From NCBI GenBank assembly GCA_033064195.1, contig JARBJD010000581.1, forward strand, positions 1 to 31,630: a stretch of 31,630 nt of DNA, written 5' to 3'. A program made the translations under genes and the position numbers. Position 1 is the stretch's first letter. Every line of letters starts with the position of its first letter. Shown piece by piece: positions 1 through 9,699 of the stretch. The notes below the pieces were generated by a model. That model was given only the letters and a program-made list of their open reading frames with translations, searched no databases and was not told where the DNA came from. The DNA is from Blattamonas nauphoetae. Lineage: Eukaryota; Preaxostyla; Oxymonadida.

Positions 1-1888
1 CTCCACGATCGCACACTTCTCCTCCCACGATCGCACACTCCTCCTCCACGATCGCGCACTCCTCCCTCCACGATCGCACACCCTCCCTCTCCACGATCGC
101 GCACTCCCTCCTCTCCACGATCGCACACTCCCTCTCTCCACGATCGCACACTCCTCCCTCCACGATCGCGTCCCTCCTCTTCACGATCTCACACTCCCTC
201 CTCTCCACGATCGCACACCCTGCCCCACTCCTCCACGATCGCACACTCCCTCCTCTCCACGATCGCGCACTCCTCCTTCCACGATCGCACACTCCCTCTC
301 CCTCTCCACGATCGCACACTCTCTCCTCTCCACGATCGCACACCCTCCTCTCCACGATCGCACACACTCTCCTCTCTCCACGATCGCGCACTCCTCGCTC
401 TCCACTCGAACGCACACTCCCTCCCTTCACGATCGCACACTCTCCTCTTCCACGATCGCACACTCTCTCCTCTCCACGATCGCACACTCCCTCATCTCCA
501 CGATCGCACACTCCCTCCTCTCCACGATCGCGCACTCCCTCCTCTGGCCGATCGCACACCTCCCTTCACGATCGCACACTCCTCCTTCCACGATCGCGCG
601 TCCCTCCTCTTCACGATCGCACACTCCCTCCTCTCCACGATCGCACACTCCCCTGCCTCCTACTCGATCGCACACCCTCCTCTCCACGATCGCGCACCTC
701 CTCTCCACGATCGCACACTCCTCCTCTCCACGATCGCACACTCTCTCTCCACGATCGCACCCTCCTCTCCACGATCGCACACTCCCTCATCTCCACGATC
801 GCACACTCCTCCTTCCACGATCGCGCACTCCCTGCTCTACTGAACGTACACTCTCCTCTTCCACGATCGCACACTCTCTCTCCACGATCGCACACTCTCC
901 TCTCCACGATCGCACACTCCCCTCATCTCCACGATCGCACACTCCCTCCTTCCACGATCGCGCACCCCTGCTCTCCACGAACGCACACTTCCCTTCTCCA
1001 CGATCGCGCACTCTCCTCTCCACGATCGCACACTCCCTCTCCTCTCCACGATCGCACACTCTCCCTCTCCACGATCGCACACTCCTCCTCTCCACGATCG
1101 CACACTCCTCCTCTCCACGATCGCACACTCTCATCTCCACGATCGCACACTCCCTCCTCTCCACGATCGCGCACTCCCTGCTCTACTCGAACGCACACTC
1201 CCTCCTCTCCACGATCGCGCACTCCCTCCTCTCCACGATCGCACACTCCCTCCTCTCCACGATCGCACACTCCCTCCTCTCCACGATCGCACACTCCCTC
1301 CTCTCCACGATCGCGCGTCCCTCCTCTTCACGATCTCACACTCCCTCCTCTCCACGATCGCGCACTCCCTGCTCTACTCGAACGCACACTCCCTCCTCTT
1401 AACGATCTTCCGTCCCTTCTCTCCACGATCGCACACTTCTCCTCTCCACGATCGCGCACTCCCTGCTCTACTCGAACGCACACTCCCTCCTCTTAACGAT
1501 CTTCCGTCCCTTCTCTCCACGATCGCACACTTCCTCCTCTCCACGATCGCGCACTCCCTGCTCTACTCGAACGCACACTCCCTCCTCTTAACGATCTTCC
1601 GTCCCTTCTCTCCACGATCGCACACTTCCTCCTCTCCACGATCGCGCACTCCCTGCTCTACTCGAACGCACACTCCCTCCTCTTAACGATCTTCCGTCCC
1701 TTCTCTCCACGATCGCACACTTCCTCCTCTCCACGATCGCGCACTCCCTGCTCTCCACGATCGCACACTTCCTCCTCTCCACGATCGCGCGTCCCTCCTC
1801 TCCACGATCTCACACTCCCTCCTCTACACGATCGCGCGTCCCTCCTCTCCACGATCGCACATTCCCTCCTCTCCACGATCGCGCGTTC
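1..1888. repeat. Minisatellite of about 24 bp with CGATCG core
   Basis: A tandem array starts at or before the window edge and is built on a pyrimidine-rich unit of about 24 bp. The core is ccacgatcgcacact followed by ccctcctct. Unit length varies by a few bases. From about 1390 to 1770 four copies of a longer period of about 95 bp appear, each marked by the variant ttaacgatcttccgtcc. Both strands stay open in several frames for 60 to 125 codons only because the unit lacks stops; the Arg/Glu/Cys-rich translations are not genes. Each unit carries the palindrome CGATCG. A subtelomeric position is possible but no telomere repeat is visible. Confidence 0.95.
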
Positions 1889-2360
1889 ACTCCCATTCAC
1901 ACACTCAATTCTAAATATATCGATTGCTTCATCTCTCACTTCATTTCAAATCAAATTTCGCCAACGTCAAGCTGTTCCCTCGGGTTTTCTACGCTAACCG
2001 GATGAATTCCGCAGTATCTTCACTCATTTTCTTCCATTTGTTCCGACCCAACCTGAGGTAGTTGTGTGAAGGCGAAGAAGAGTGCTTGTTTCATCACTAC
2101 TCCGTCCACTTCCTTCTAACTTCTTTCGTATTCTGTATTTCGCAACATTTCATCGGTAACAAAAGTATTCGAGAAGATTCGATCCGTGATCAACCCTCAA
2201 TGTGATTTGTTGGATCGACTTCGTTGATTTTCACGTTTTTTGCAAAATCAAGCCAAATTCGATCCTAAAATGCACTTTTATCACTGGAAATATCCAAAAT
2301 TTTCAATTTTCTTTCAATTTCAGAATCGGACAAGAAAAAGAGGAGGACGGACAGAAGAGA
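1889..2360. other. Non-coding, moderately AT-rich spacer
   Basis: No convincing coding frame, RNA gene or repeat is visible. The sequence changes abruptly from the CGATCG array to ordinary AT-richer DNA at about 1890. Confidence 0.6.
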
Positions 2361-2475
2361 GCGAATGGGTGCAACTGACTTAGACATTAACACCAACCAC
2401 ATTAATTTCATTGAACATAAAAAACAATATACCGAGAGTGAAATGAGAAAAGGACTCTTATCCGAGAAGAAAACA
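2361..2475 (+). repeat. Left arm of a 116-bp inverted repeat
   Basis: This arm matches the reverse complement of 3812-3927 with about four differences. Read on the plus strand it begins at an ATG (2366) and gives a short open frame starting MGATDLD and containing EHKKQYTESEM. The partner copy keeps the same frame, so a duplicated gene fragment is possible. I do not recognise the peptide. Similarity ends sharply at both edges of the arm. Confidence 0.85.
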
Positions 2476-3811
2476 GACAAAGATCCTTTCACTGTTTTTC
2501 CATTTTGTGGTCAATCAGAACTTCAATGTCTTTATTGTGTTGTATTCTTCTTGAATTGGTTCTCTTGCGACATCTCACTCTTTCCGAGCTGATATTAAGT
2601 GAGAAGCGGTGTATCATGGCGATGATCCTTTCCGTCCTCTTTCTTTCGTGCAAATTTTATTTCAGGGCAACATCGATTTTGAACTGTTGTGGATGATGTC
2701 GGGGATGTATACGTATCTGAATCATCACTTTTGAATCGAGGTAAATCGTGAACGAGTCCAATCGAAGGAGATATGCCATCAATTCTGTCAATACTGTCTG
2801 ATTCTGACGAAATGAAACTCAAAAAGACAGACGTGATCCATTGACATGGTTATTGTCATTTTTTCTGTTCGAGCAGGAATTGTTGATTTCTCTTGAGAAC
2901 TTAGTCAGATCATTGTGAGATAGATTGTCCTAGTTTGGTCTTCTATTCTTTGTCATTCTGGAAAATTTTTGAAAGATTCATCAAATATCTTCTTTTTAGA
3001 TCCGGACAGAATAAATTGACGACTGGTGGGTGATGATCTTGATCGTGAGAGTTGCTTGAAAAGATTTCGAATGATGTCCGGACCATTGCTATCAATCGAT
3101 TCCATCGAATCGTCTGAGCTTCGGGTATATTGAAGATAAATGTCCGAACTTGCTATTGAAGAATCTTGATCAAGTTTGATGGAGCCATCAACGAGAGACG
3201 TGACGCAAAACAGAAATGGTTCGATTGTTTCGAAAAGACGTTCACCTGATCATAAAGATTAAACCAAAAATGAACAAAAACCATCTCATATGGATTGAAA
3301 GATACCCTCCAACGTCATGTATTATTTTTCAGAACGGTAAACTGATTGTTTTCGGAAGTAGATCATGAATTTGCTCGTGGACTTATGTTGTCTTTCAGAC
3401 TGGACTTTATTGAAGATATCGTTTGATAAATCTGGTGTCCTTCAGAATATAGATGAAAATAATACGACAAACAGGGAAATCGAACGATCGGTGTGGAGAA
3501 TGTGATGCAATCCAGTGGATCCATTCGCTGAACTCCGATTTAGGGGATGCTGATGAGTTTATATTGATGTTCGATTCATATCCGCTAATGTGTCATGATT
3601 TCCCGAAATGAAAAGAGAGTTTCATGTCCTGAACACGACAAGGATCTGCGTTTGAACTTCTTCGTGATGTTCGTGCCATTCCAGTGTGATGGTTGAAAAA
3701 GTGCTCTTATGTCATTGGGTTATGCTGTGATACTTCATAAAAATGCGACGGTCAATCTGTATTCGTGCTGAGTTGGGAAGAAACGTCCGGATCATGTCGA
3801 TACCATATTTC
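2476..3811. other. Spacer between the inverted arms, no gene seen
   Basis: 1.3 kb of AT-rich sequence without a convincing open frame. Many short runs resemble each other loosely (tcga, gatc and tgttcg words), but no tandem unit is clear. It could be the interior of a non-autonomous element bounded by the two arms, but no target-site duplication is visible beside them. Confidence 0.5.
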
Positions 3812-3927
3812 AGTTTTCTTCTCGGATAAGAGTCCTTTTCTCATTTCACTCTCGGTATATTGTTTTTTATGTTCAATGAAATTAATGTGGTTGGTGTTCA
3901 TGTCTAAGTCGGTTGCACCCATACGCT
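3812..3927 (-). repeat. Right arm of a 116-bp inverted repeat
   Basis: Inverted copy of 2361-2475, nearly identical, with a spacer of about 1.34 kb. The two arms could form a long hairpin in single-stranded DNA or RNA. Flanking octamers differ (gaagagag on the left, ctcagaaa on the right), so a classic transposon target duplication is not supported. Confidence 0.85.
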
Positions 3928-4256
3928 CTCAGAAAGTGAGGAGGACAGGACAACTTAACATCATAATTATTCATCATGTTCAGAGGTGCTCTGATGAGAT
4001 AATATTGAAAAATTGAAACGAAGTTGTTGATAATAGGAGAAAAAAGGGACGATCTGTGTCTTTGTTGGATCGGGGTGATGATGCTCTATTTCGAGTTGAG
4101 ACCACTTCTAATGGTGATAAGAGATTCAGATAGTTAGAATATATCGGAATATCGATCATAAATCGTATGTGAGTGATACACCAGATTTCGAGAAGATCTC
4201 ATCTCATTTTTCTCACTTCATTGGTATTCATGTGCTTTCTATCACCTCCCCACTAG
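3928..4256. other. Non-coding spacer
   Basis: AT-rich, with no open frame of note and no clear repeat. Confidence 0.55.
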
Positions 4257-4609
4257 GCATGGGCACCAGGCAGTCCAGAATCATTGAGTCCAGTCACCGA
4301 AAAAAATCGAGTCAGTGACTCACCCCCAGAAGTCCGAAATGTGAGGAATCAAGACCCAAAATGCCCCTATTCCAATCGAACATCACAGCAGCATTGATCA
4401 TCAACTTGTTTTCCTGGTTTTTCATCCTTTAATTCTCATCAATCGTCACCCATCACTCTCCATTGATTTTTTTCGTTTATCTTTCACATTTCACACTATT
4501 TCTGAAAGATAAACTCATTTTCAGATAAATCAAACGAATTTAGCCACAAGTCATCACCACACCCCATACTTTTGTCGGGAGTCACTTTGAGTCACTGATC
4601 CGCCCATGC
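4257..4609. repeat. Possible small terminal-inverted-repeat element
   Basis: A 353-bp segment begins with GCATGGGC (4257-4264) and ends with its exact inverse GCCCATGC (4602-4609). Just inside each end lie GAGTCA/TGACTC words: agtcagtgactcac on the left and gagtcactgatcc on the right, which are also roughly inverted. The ATGGGC terminus recalls hAT-type ends, but the inverted repeats are short and I see no 8-bp target duplication. The interior has no coding frame. It could equally be a chance palindrome in a GAGTCA-rich patch. Confidence 0.3.
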
Positions 4610-5647
4610 AATCATGCAAATAGTCACCAGACTGACTTGACTGACCGATCATCTTTTCACCTGTAACTCAGCGCGTGAATCGACAAGGTTTCAATTATGA
4701 TTTTCCTTTCTTTTCCACTCTATTAGACAAAAGGTAACTGATTTTGACCTTCAGGTGCAGAACACCCCCACAGATTATGGATGTAGAAAATAAGGGTATC
4801 ATTGTGGTTAAGTATCTCCGTATGAACAATTGATCTGATTTCATCGTTATATCTTCAAATCACGTCATCAGTCTCTCTTCTAGACCAACAAAACTGAGCA
4901 CTGTCTCACCTGTGACTACTGACGATATATCGTAATCTCCCAACAAAAATGTGCTCTAGAATGTTTTTTCTTCTGGATTTCTTCATTTTTCTTTGTTTCT
5001 CTCCCCTTTTTTGTCTTGTTTCATGTCGTTCTCTTCTTCAATGTCACATTCGGTTTGATATTCACGGTTTCTCCTCAGAGATTCCTGTTCATTCCATTCT
5101 TTCCTTGCTTGTCTTTGATTTTTGACTTTTTTCTATTCATTCATTGATTCTATTTTCATTTATCTTCCCTTTCGAAGAAATTTAGTGATTCACTGAACAA
5201 AACATCAAACAACGATTATCCTGCTGCCCAACCAACTCCAATCTCACAAAGAATGCGAGTAATCTTATGGGAAGCATGACACACCGCAGGTCTTCTCATA
5301 TTCAGAGAATTAACATTCACCGAATCCATCAACTCCTGCTCCTACACTGACGTTGACTGCCCTGACTTGCATGAACGAGGGGCTGCTATCCGAATTGGCA
5401 ATGTTTCTTGCCACTCCCAACCCGCACCAATCTCAGACGAGAAGTCGGACATCAAATGGCGATCACTTCTGTCTCTGTGGAGGAAGGTATGGCTTGCTTT
5501 CTTTATGTTTATGATCATTTTGAACAGTACCTTATTCCGAAGCGGCTTATAACAATGATTGGATTCATTTGAAAAGAGGAAGGGCAAGATGAAAACACGC
5601 TTCCTGGATTTTCGGAGGAAGCATAAACTCGACCTCTGAAATCAAAC
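4610..5647. other. Non-coding spacer upstream of the hydrogenase remnant
   Basis: About 1 kb of T-rich DNA with no supported gene. A short open frame at 5367-5552 lies just upstream of the hydrogenase remnant on the same strand. It shows no cysteine motifs and no recognisable similarity, so I do not join it to the gene. Confidence 0.5.
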
Positions 5648-6640
5648 GTGCCGGAAATTGTTGTCTTCAAATCAGAATGCAATCGTTGCAACAAGAAGAA
5701 GTACTCCATCTCAGATGTGTGTGAAGGATGTGTTGCCCGTCCATGTATGACGAACTGTCTGCGAAAGGTCATCACTCGAACGGACCACAAATGCTGTATT
5801 GATGAGTCCAAATTGATTGGATGTAATTTCTGCCAGAAGAACTGCCGATACGATGCGATTGTTCGACACAAGGTTCCTTGTGCCAATGATTGTCCAATGG
5901 AGGCTCTGAGCAAGATCCATCAAAGATATAGCCAGATAAACCAGGAAAAATCATTCATTGCAGAAGATGCACGACTCGGTGTCGTTTTGGCTGGATCTGA
6001 ATGCCGTCGATGATCTTCGATGTTGCACGCTATCTCCATCAAAAGGATCGTCCTATGATTGCCACTTTTGCCCCAGCTGTCTTCGGACAGTTCCCTGCGT
6101 CGCAGCATCATTTGCGAAATGCCTGTCTGAAGTGTGGATTCTCGGACATGGTTGAGGTGTCCCTCGGTGCCGATACAACATCTCTCACCGAAGCAGCGGA
6201 ATTTTTGGAGCATGTGGGGACAGGAGCTCAGCCTGTTTTGATGACATCTTGCTGTTCCGCGTGGGTACGCGCAGTTCGAATTCATGTTCCAAAATTGTTG
6301 TCCTTCCTCTCCGATATGGTCTCACCCATGAAATACACAGGCGATATGCTCAAGGCACGTGATCCGGACTGCTTCACCGTGTTTTTGGGTCACTTCCGAA
6401 AAGATGCAGGCTCTTTTCGACGCGTGCGGGGTCAACTCATCAACCATGCGGAAGGACGACAGAAACATCGCTCGAATGTTCAGCGGAGAAACATCTTGAT
6501 GGTGCGTGCGGGAGGGCGTGACAGAGACTGTTTTGAATTTTATCCCGAGGACGGTGAATACGATTGCTTCAGATGAGGAAATAGTGAGAGTACACACAGA
6601 CACCCAAGTTCGAACAATGTTCATCTCGCGACTCGCCAGG
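5648..6640 (+). pseudogene. [FeFe]-hydrogenase, broken and truncated
   Basis: Remnant of a cytosolic-type iron-only hydrogenase, which couples ferredoxin oxidation to proton reduction. The first frame (5648-5955) carries the N-terminal cysteine region: CNRCNKKK, VCEGCVARPCMTNC, IGCNFCQKNC and VPCANDCP, typical of iron-sulfur binding segments. Near 5950 one base is missing from an expected Cys codon, moving the frame to HCRRCTTRCRFGWI. An in-frame TGA (5998-6000) then precedes MPSMIFDV. The H-cluster first motif is preserved as TSCCSAW with DMVSPM downstream. The second motif (normally GPCxxKKxE) is damaged, losing its cysteine, and the frame shifts to SEKMQALFDACG. GGVTE-like text near 6506 is followed by the 18-bp repeat, and the third motif is absent. 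Enzymatic activity is therefore excluded for this copy. Confidence 0.88.
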
Positions 6641-6641
6641 C

Positions 6642-6790
6642 AGAGCGAACAAATGAATAAGAGCGGACAAAGGAATAAGAGCGGACGATGTGAGGAAAGC
6701 GAACAATGTGAGGAGAGCGGACGATGTGAAGAGAGCGGACGAAGGAAGGAGAGTGGATGATGTGAGGAGAGCGGACGAAGGAAAGAGAAC
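6642..6790. repeat. 18-bp tandem repeat, about 8 copies
   Basis: Imperfect units of the form gagcggacgatgtgagga. The unit is a multiple of three, so a Ser-Gly-Arg-Cys-Glu-Glu hexapeptide repeats in one frame. It replaces the position where the hydrogenase C-terminus should continue and so marks the truncation edge. Confidence 0.85.
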
Positions 6791-7281
6791 GAACAAAACG
6801 TGGACCTCTTAAGAAGCCCGAGTCTCAAATATCTCTGATTGTATACTCTTGTTTACAAGCTGTCAGGCCATTGATTTCAATGTTTATGTCACTATTACAA
6901 ATCTCACTACATCTCCAGTTATTATTTAGGCAAGTGTTGACTTGGTGGGCCAAAAGGGATCGAGGTGTGTCTTGTCGTTTTTTTCAACTATCCCGTCCTC
7001 TCATCGTCATACGTCCCTTATAGTGATGAGAACGTTTGTTTATCAAAATTTTGATGATAGTGTCTAGATCGTCATCACGAAATCCAAACTCGGTTGATCC
7101 TGACAGATGAGGGCGATTGGTGAACACTATCACTTCACCTTTTCGTTTTCTCGGTTCATTTTACCCTTTTATCTATCATTTCATCACAATTTTTTGACAA
7201 ATTTTGTTTGATCATGGTTTGTGGTGAAGTGACACAATGGAACAGCCTAACCAACAAAACACCCAAATTCAGATCACGCTC
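6791..7281. other. Non-coding spacer
   Basis: AT-rich with no open frame of note. It lies between the hydrogenase remnant and the tRNA-like gene. Confidence 0.55.
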
Positions 7282-7357
7282 GACGCTTGCGTGGTGCAAT
7301 CGGTAGATCGCCCGCTTTGAAAGCTTGAGGACGCGGGTTCAAGACCTACCAGCGTCC
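7282..7357 (+). tRNA. tRNA-like gene, anticodon loop reads TGA, degenerate stems
   Basis: The core matches tRNA spacing exactly from position 8 onward. An A box (tggtgcaatcg, 7292-7302) and a B box (ggttcaagacc, 7336-7346) both fit the RNA polymerase III consensus. The anticodon loop is TTTGAAA with TGA at 7318-7320, which would be serine, yet the variable loop is only five bases, unlike class II serine tRNAs. Invariant bases T8, A14, G18-G19, T33, G53, T54, T55, C56 and A58 are present. Pairing is poor: two of four D-stem pairs and three of five anticodon pairs. The acceptor GACGCT pairs with AGCGTC only if three extra bases precede T8. It may be a decayed tRNA, a tRNA-derived short element or an unusual functional tRNA. 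Confidence 0.5.
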
Positions 7358-7359
7358 TC

Positions 7360-7368
7360 TTTTTTTTT
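7360..7368 (+). terminator. RNA polymerase III oligo-T terminator
   Basis: Nine T residues begin two bases after the tRNA-like sequence, the expected place for polymerase III termination. Together with intact A and B boxes this suggests the locus can still be transcribed. Confidence 0.65.
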
Positions 7369-7375
7369 CTCAACT

Positions 7376-7455
7376 TATAGTGCCCTCAGAAACCCGCGCA
7401 AAATACATAAACCCGCGCAAAATCCATTTATCAAAAAATCATGATGAAACAATTC
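7376..7455 (+). repeat. Dispersed AAACCCGC repeat, copy 1
   Basis: Begins atagtgccc and contains two AAACCCGCGCAAA words. It aligns over about 75 bp with the reverse complement of 24640-24712, including the shared words atagtgccc, cataaacccgc and gatgaa. It directly follows the tRNA-like gene. Confidence 0.65.
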
Positions 7456-8375
7456 CGATGATCTCGAATTTCACTCCTTTTTACTCACAAACACTTATTT
7501 CCCAAGTGAATTCAAATGATCTTTTTATTTCTGGTTTGATCTTCATTAAATTCTTCAAAAGTGTGTAATATGGATGGTATTGGTGTTTGAAATGAAACTA
7601 AAATGGTAGAAAGATATATTCAATGGATGGTGTTCTGATCGAGGTGTTTCCTGATGATCTCTGGCACCTCCATGTTCTGCACAAGATCGATGTTTGATTC
7701 CTCCTCTACTCCGCCACTTGACTCGTTTGTTGTGGTATTCCTCTGGGGAAATGATTCGGATTGCCTCTTGTAGATCTCCTGAGATAAACATACAATGGAG
7801 TGTATTCATCGAAAATGACTGCGAGGGGAGGGAAATGAGAAGCTAGTTGTCTGCCTGAAGAAGGAGGAGTGATAAGTGAGAAAGGACGAGCACGGAAGAT
7901 GGGAATGACGAGGACAGTAGAAGAAAAGGACCGAAGGAGAAAGAGGGTATGAAGAACGAGCATTACGCAAACGATGGATTCTTCATCGTAGCCCATCCTC
8001 TTCGCGTTCGCTAAATAAAACGCCCCGCGTGCTTCCTTCAGATAGTACGGCTTCATTCCTGATGTCTTAACACACATTACTAAGTGAGCACAGAAACACA
8101 CCTGCCAATCCAGCGAGGAGCACGGACACGGCCTCTCCTCTTCTGGTCGAAGATAGTTGACGCATACTTCACTTCATCGATTGTCTTCGTTGCATGATCG
8201 ACAGTTCCTACGACTGGTTTGACAACCGTTCCAACAAGTCCTTGACCAATGTATTTGAAGAATCCTTTCGCTCCGTCTCACCCGGCGCCTCGCACAGGAT
8301 CGACACACAAGTGAGACCAGTTGCGATATCCTTTCCCAATGCCTTGAATCCTTGTGCGAGTGATTGACCATGGTG

Positions 8376-8409
8376 CTGGAGAGGAGAGCATGATGAGAAT
8401 GAGAAGCAC
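8376..8409 (-). other. Short spliceosomal intron, 34 nt
   Basis: Begins GTGCTTCTC, ends CTCTCCAG and is strongly pyrimidine-rich. Removing it joins KHSTIG to HHGQSLAQGFK in phase, and both sides match successive parts of the VPS13 C-terminal helices. This is one of the best-supported introns in the window and sets the expected size class. Confidence 0.65.
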
Positions 8410-8483
8410 GCCGATTGTTGAGTGTTTTAGAAGGCCAGCCACTCCTCCCCAAATTCCGGAGAGGCCACCACTGATCAAGGAAG

Positions 8484-8526
8484 CTATGAAGAGTAAAGAA
8501 TGACAATGAAGGGGAACGAGACAAAC
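8484..8526 (-). other. Probable intron, 43 nt
   Basis: Begins GTTTGTCTCG, ends CTCTTCATAG and is T/C-rich. It separates DPKDGVNKGTR from ISGGLSGIWGG. The junction is one base out of phase as read, so a one-base indel must also be assumed. Confidence 0.4.
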
Positions 8527-9699
8527 CGGGTGCCTTTGTTCACACCATCCTTCGGGTCGTAATACATCCGCTTCACGTCTTGTTTCAGCTGCGATTTGAA
8601 GTGGGAGACGATGGACGAGACGAGTTGGGGCATGTAGAGAGAGGACGAGGATGAGAAGAAGAAAGAACAGACCTGTCGGTGAGGTTTGTGGTGAAGAAGC
8701 CGCTGAAGGGCATCTCCTTCTCTTCGCTGTTAACCAACGCTGAGACAATGTCAACGAGACGAGGGAAGCACACTCAACGAGATCTTGCTGAACAGGTTCT
8801 TCATCATGATTTCATCTGTCTTCTCTTTCTTTTTCTCTTTGTGGTCTTTCCGCTGTTCTTTGACTTTTGATGCAGAGGTGAGATCATCGGAGACGTCGGA
8901 TTCCGGAAAGTGGGAGAAGAGAAAACGGAAAAGTGATGAATGAGACAAGAACACACTGAATAAGAGCCCTCCATCAAGTTGATTGTCGCCACGACGCAGA
9001 TTGGTTGGATGACAAAGTCCTCAAAATAGAACACAAGATCCCTCTCAGGAGTGAGGCCAATTGTGGCTGGAATCGGCGGTGACCCTGACGGAGACGGCAC
9101 GGAATCAACCGACCTCGTTGACAAACCAGCTGCCTGGAAGGGATGAGATGGGATGGGACTAGAGTTTCTTCTGTTTGAACTTTACTGTCTTCATCTCTTC
9201 GATTTCCTACTCCTTCATCACTCTTTTCACTGCCTTGAAATCAAACGATGCCACAACTCGCATGAGCGACATCACAAACTTCTCCTCGGCAAGCAGTTCG
9301 AGTTGATGGACGAGTGTCCCAAACACAGAAACGTAGTCAACAGACTGGTCATCGAGCAGCGTCAGTATGAACCACACAGAGACGACTGGCTGTGCTTCAG
9401 GATAGCTTGTCTGCTTTCCATTATTGTCGACGAACGACGTTTCTGTTTGACCGAGCACGACTGGGTACATTGGAAGTCGCTGGTCGTTGTCGAGCTGTAG
9501 CTCCTTAACACTCGCACTGATCTTTTGGTAGGTGGCGCCTTCGAAGAAGTCCAGTCCGATCTCTTCGATTGAGATGTGAGAGACGACGTATGGAGTGTGG
9601 AGTGAGTGAGTGAAGTGTATTGCTGTTGCAAGCGGAGAGGAGTGGCAAAGCTTGGCTGGAGCAGTGTCAGTTCGTGGTCTCGTCTAGCTCCTCCTTGTC

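Larger units (their letters stand above)
7990..9590 (-). other. VPS13-like C-terminal region
   Basis: In order: YVVSHISIEEIGLDFF, VWFILTLLDDQSVDYVSVFG, DLVFYFEDFVIQPICVV, LVDIVSALVNSEEKEMPF, LYMPQLVSSIVSHFKSQLKQ, ISGGLSGIWGGVAGLLKHS, SLAQGFKALGKDIATGL, GFFKYIGQGLVGTVVKPVVG, RVRAPRWIGR and GMKPYYLKEARGAFYL. This is the canonical order of the VPS13 C-terminal beta-strand block, ATG_C-like amphipathic helices, and the start of the PH-like domain. A last piece with CMFISGDLQEAIRII lies at about 7790-7700. At least two clear GT-AG introns interrupt it. Confidence 0.75.

Noticed and set aside
181-1939. Overlapping minus-strand frames of 60 to 125 codons rich in Arg, Glu, Cys and Ser
   Set aside because: They are translations of the CGATCG minisatellite in several frames; the unit simply lacks stop codons.
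8278-8754. 158-codon minus frame as an independent membrane protein
   Set aside because: Its hydrophobic runs are intron or wrong-frame translations of the VPS13-like C-terminal region.
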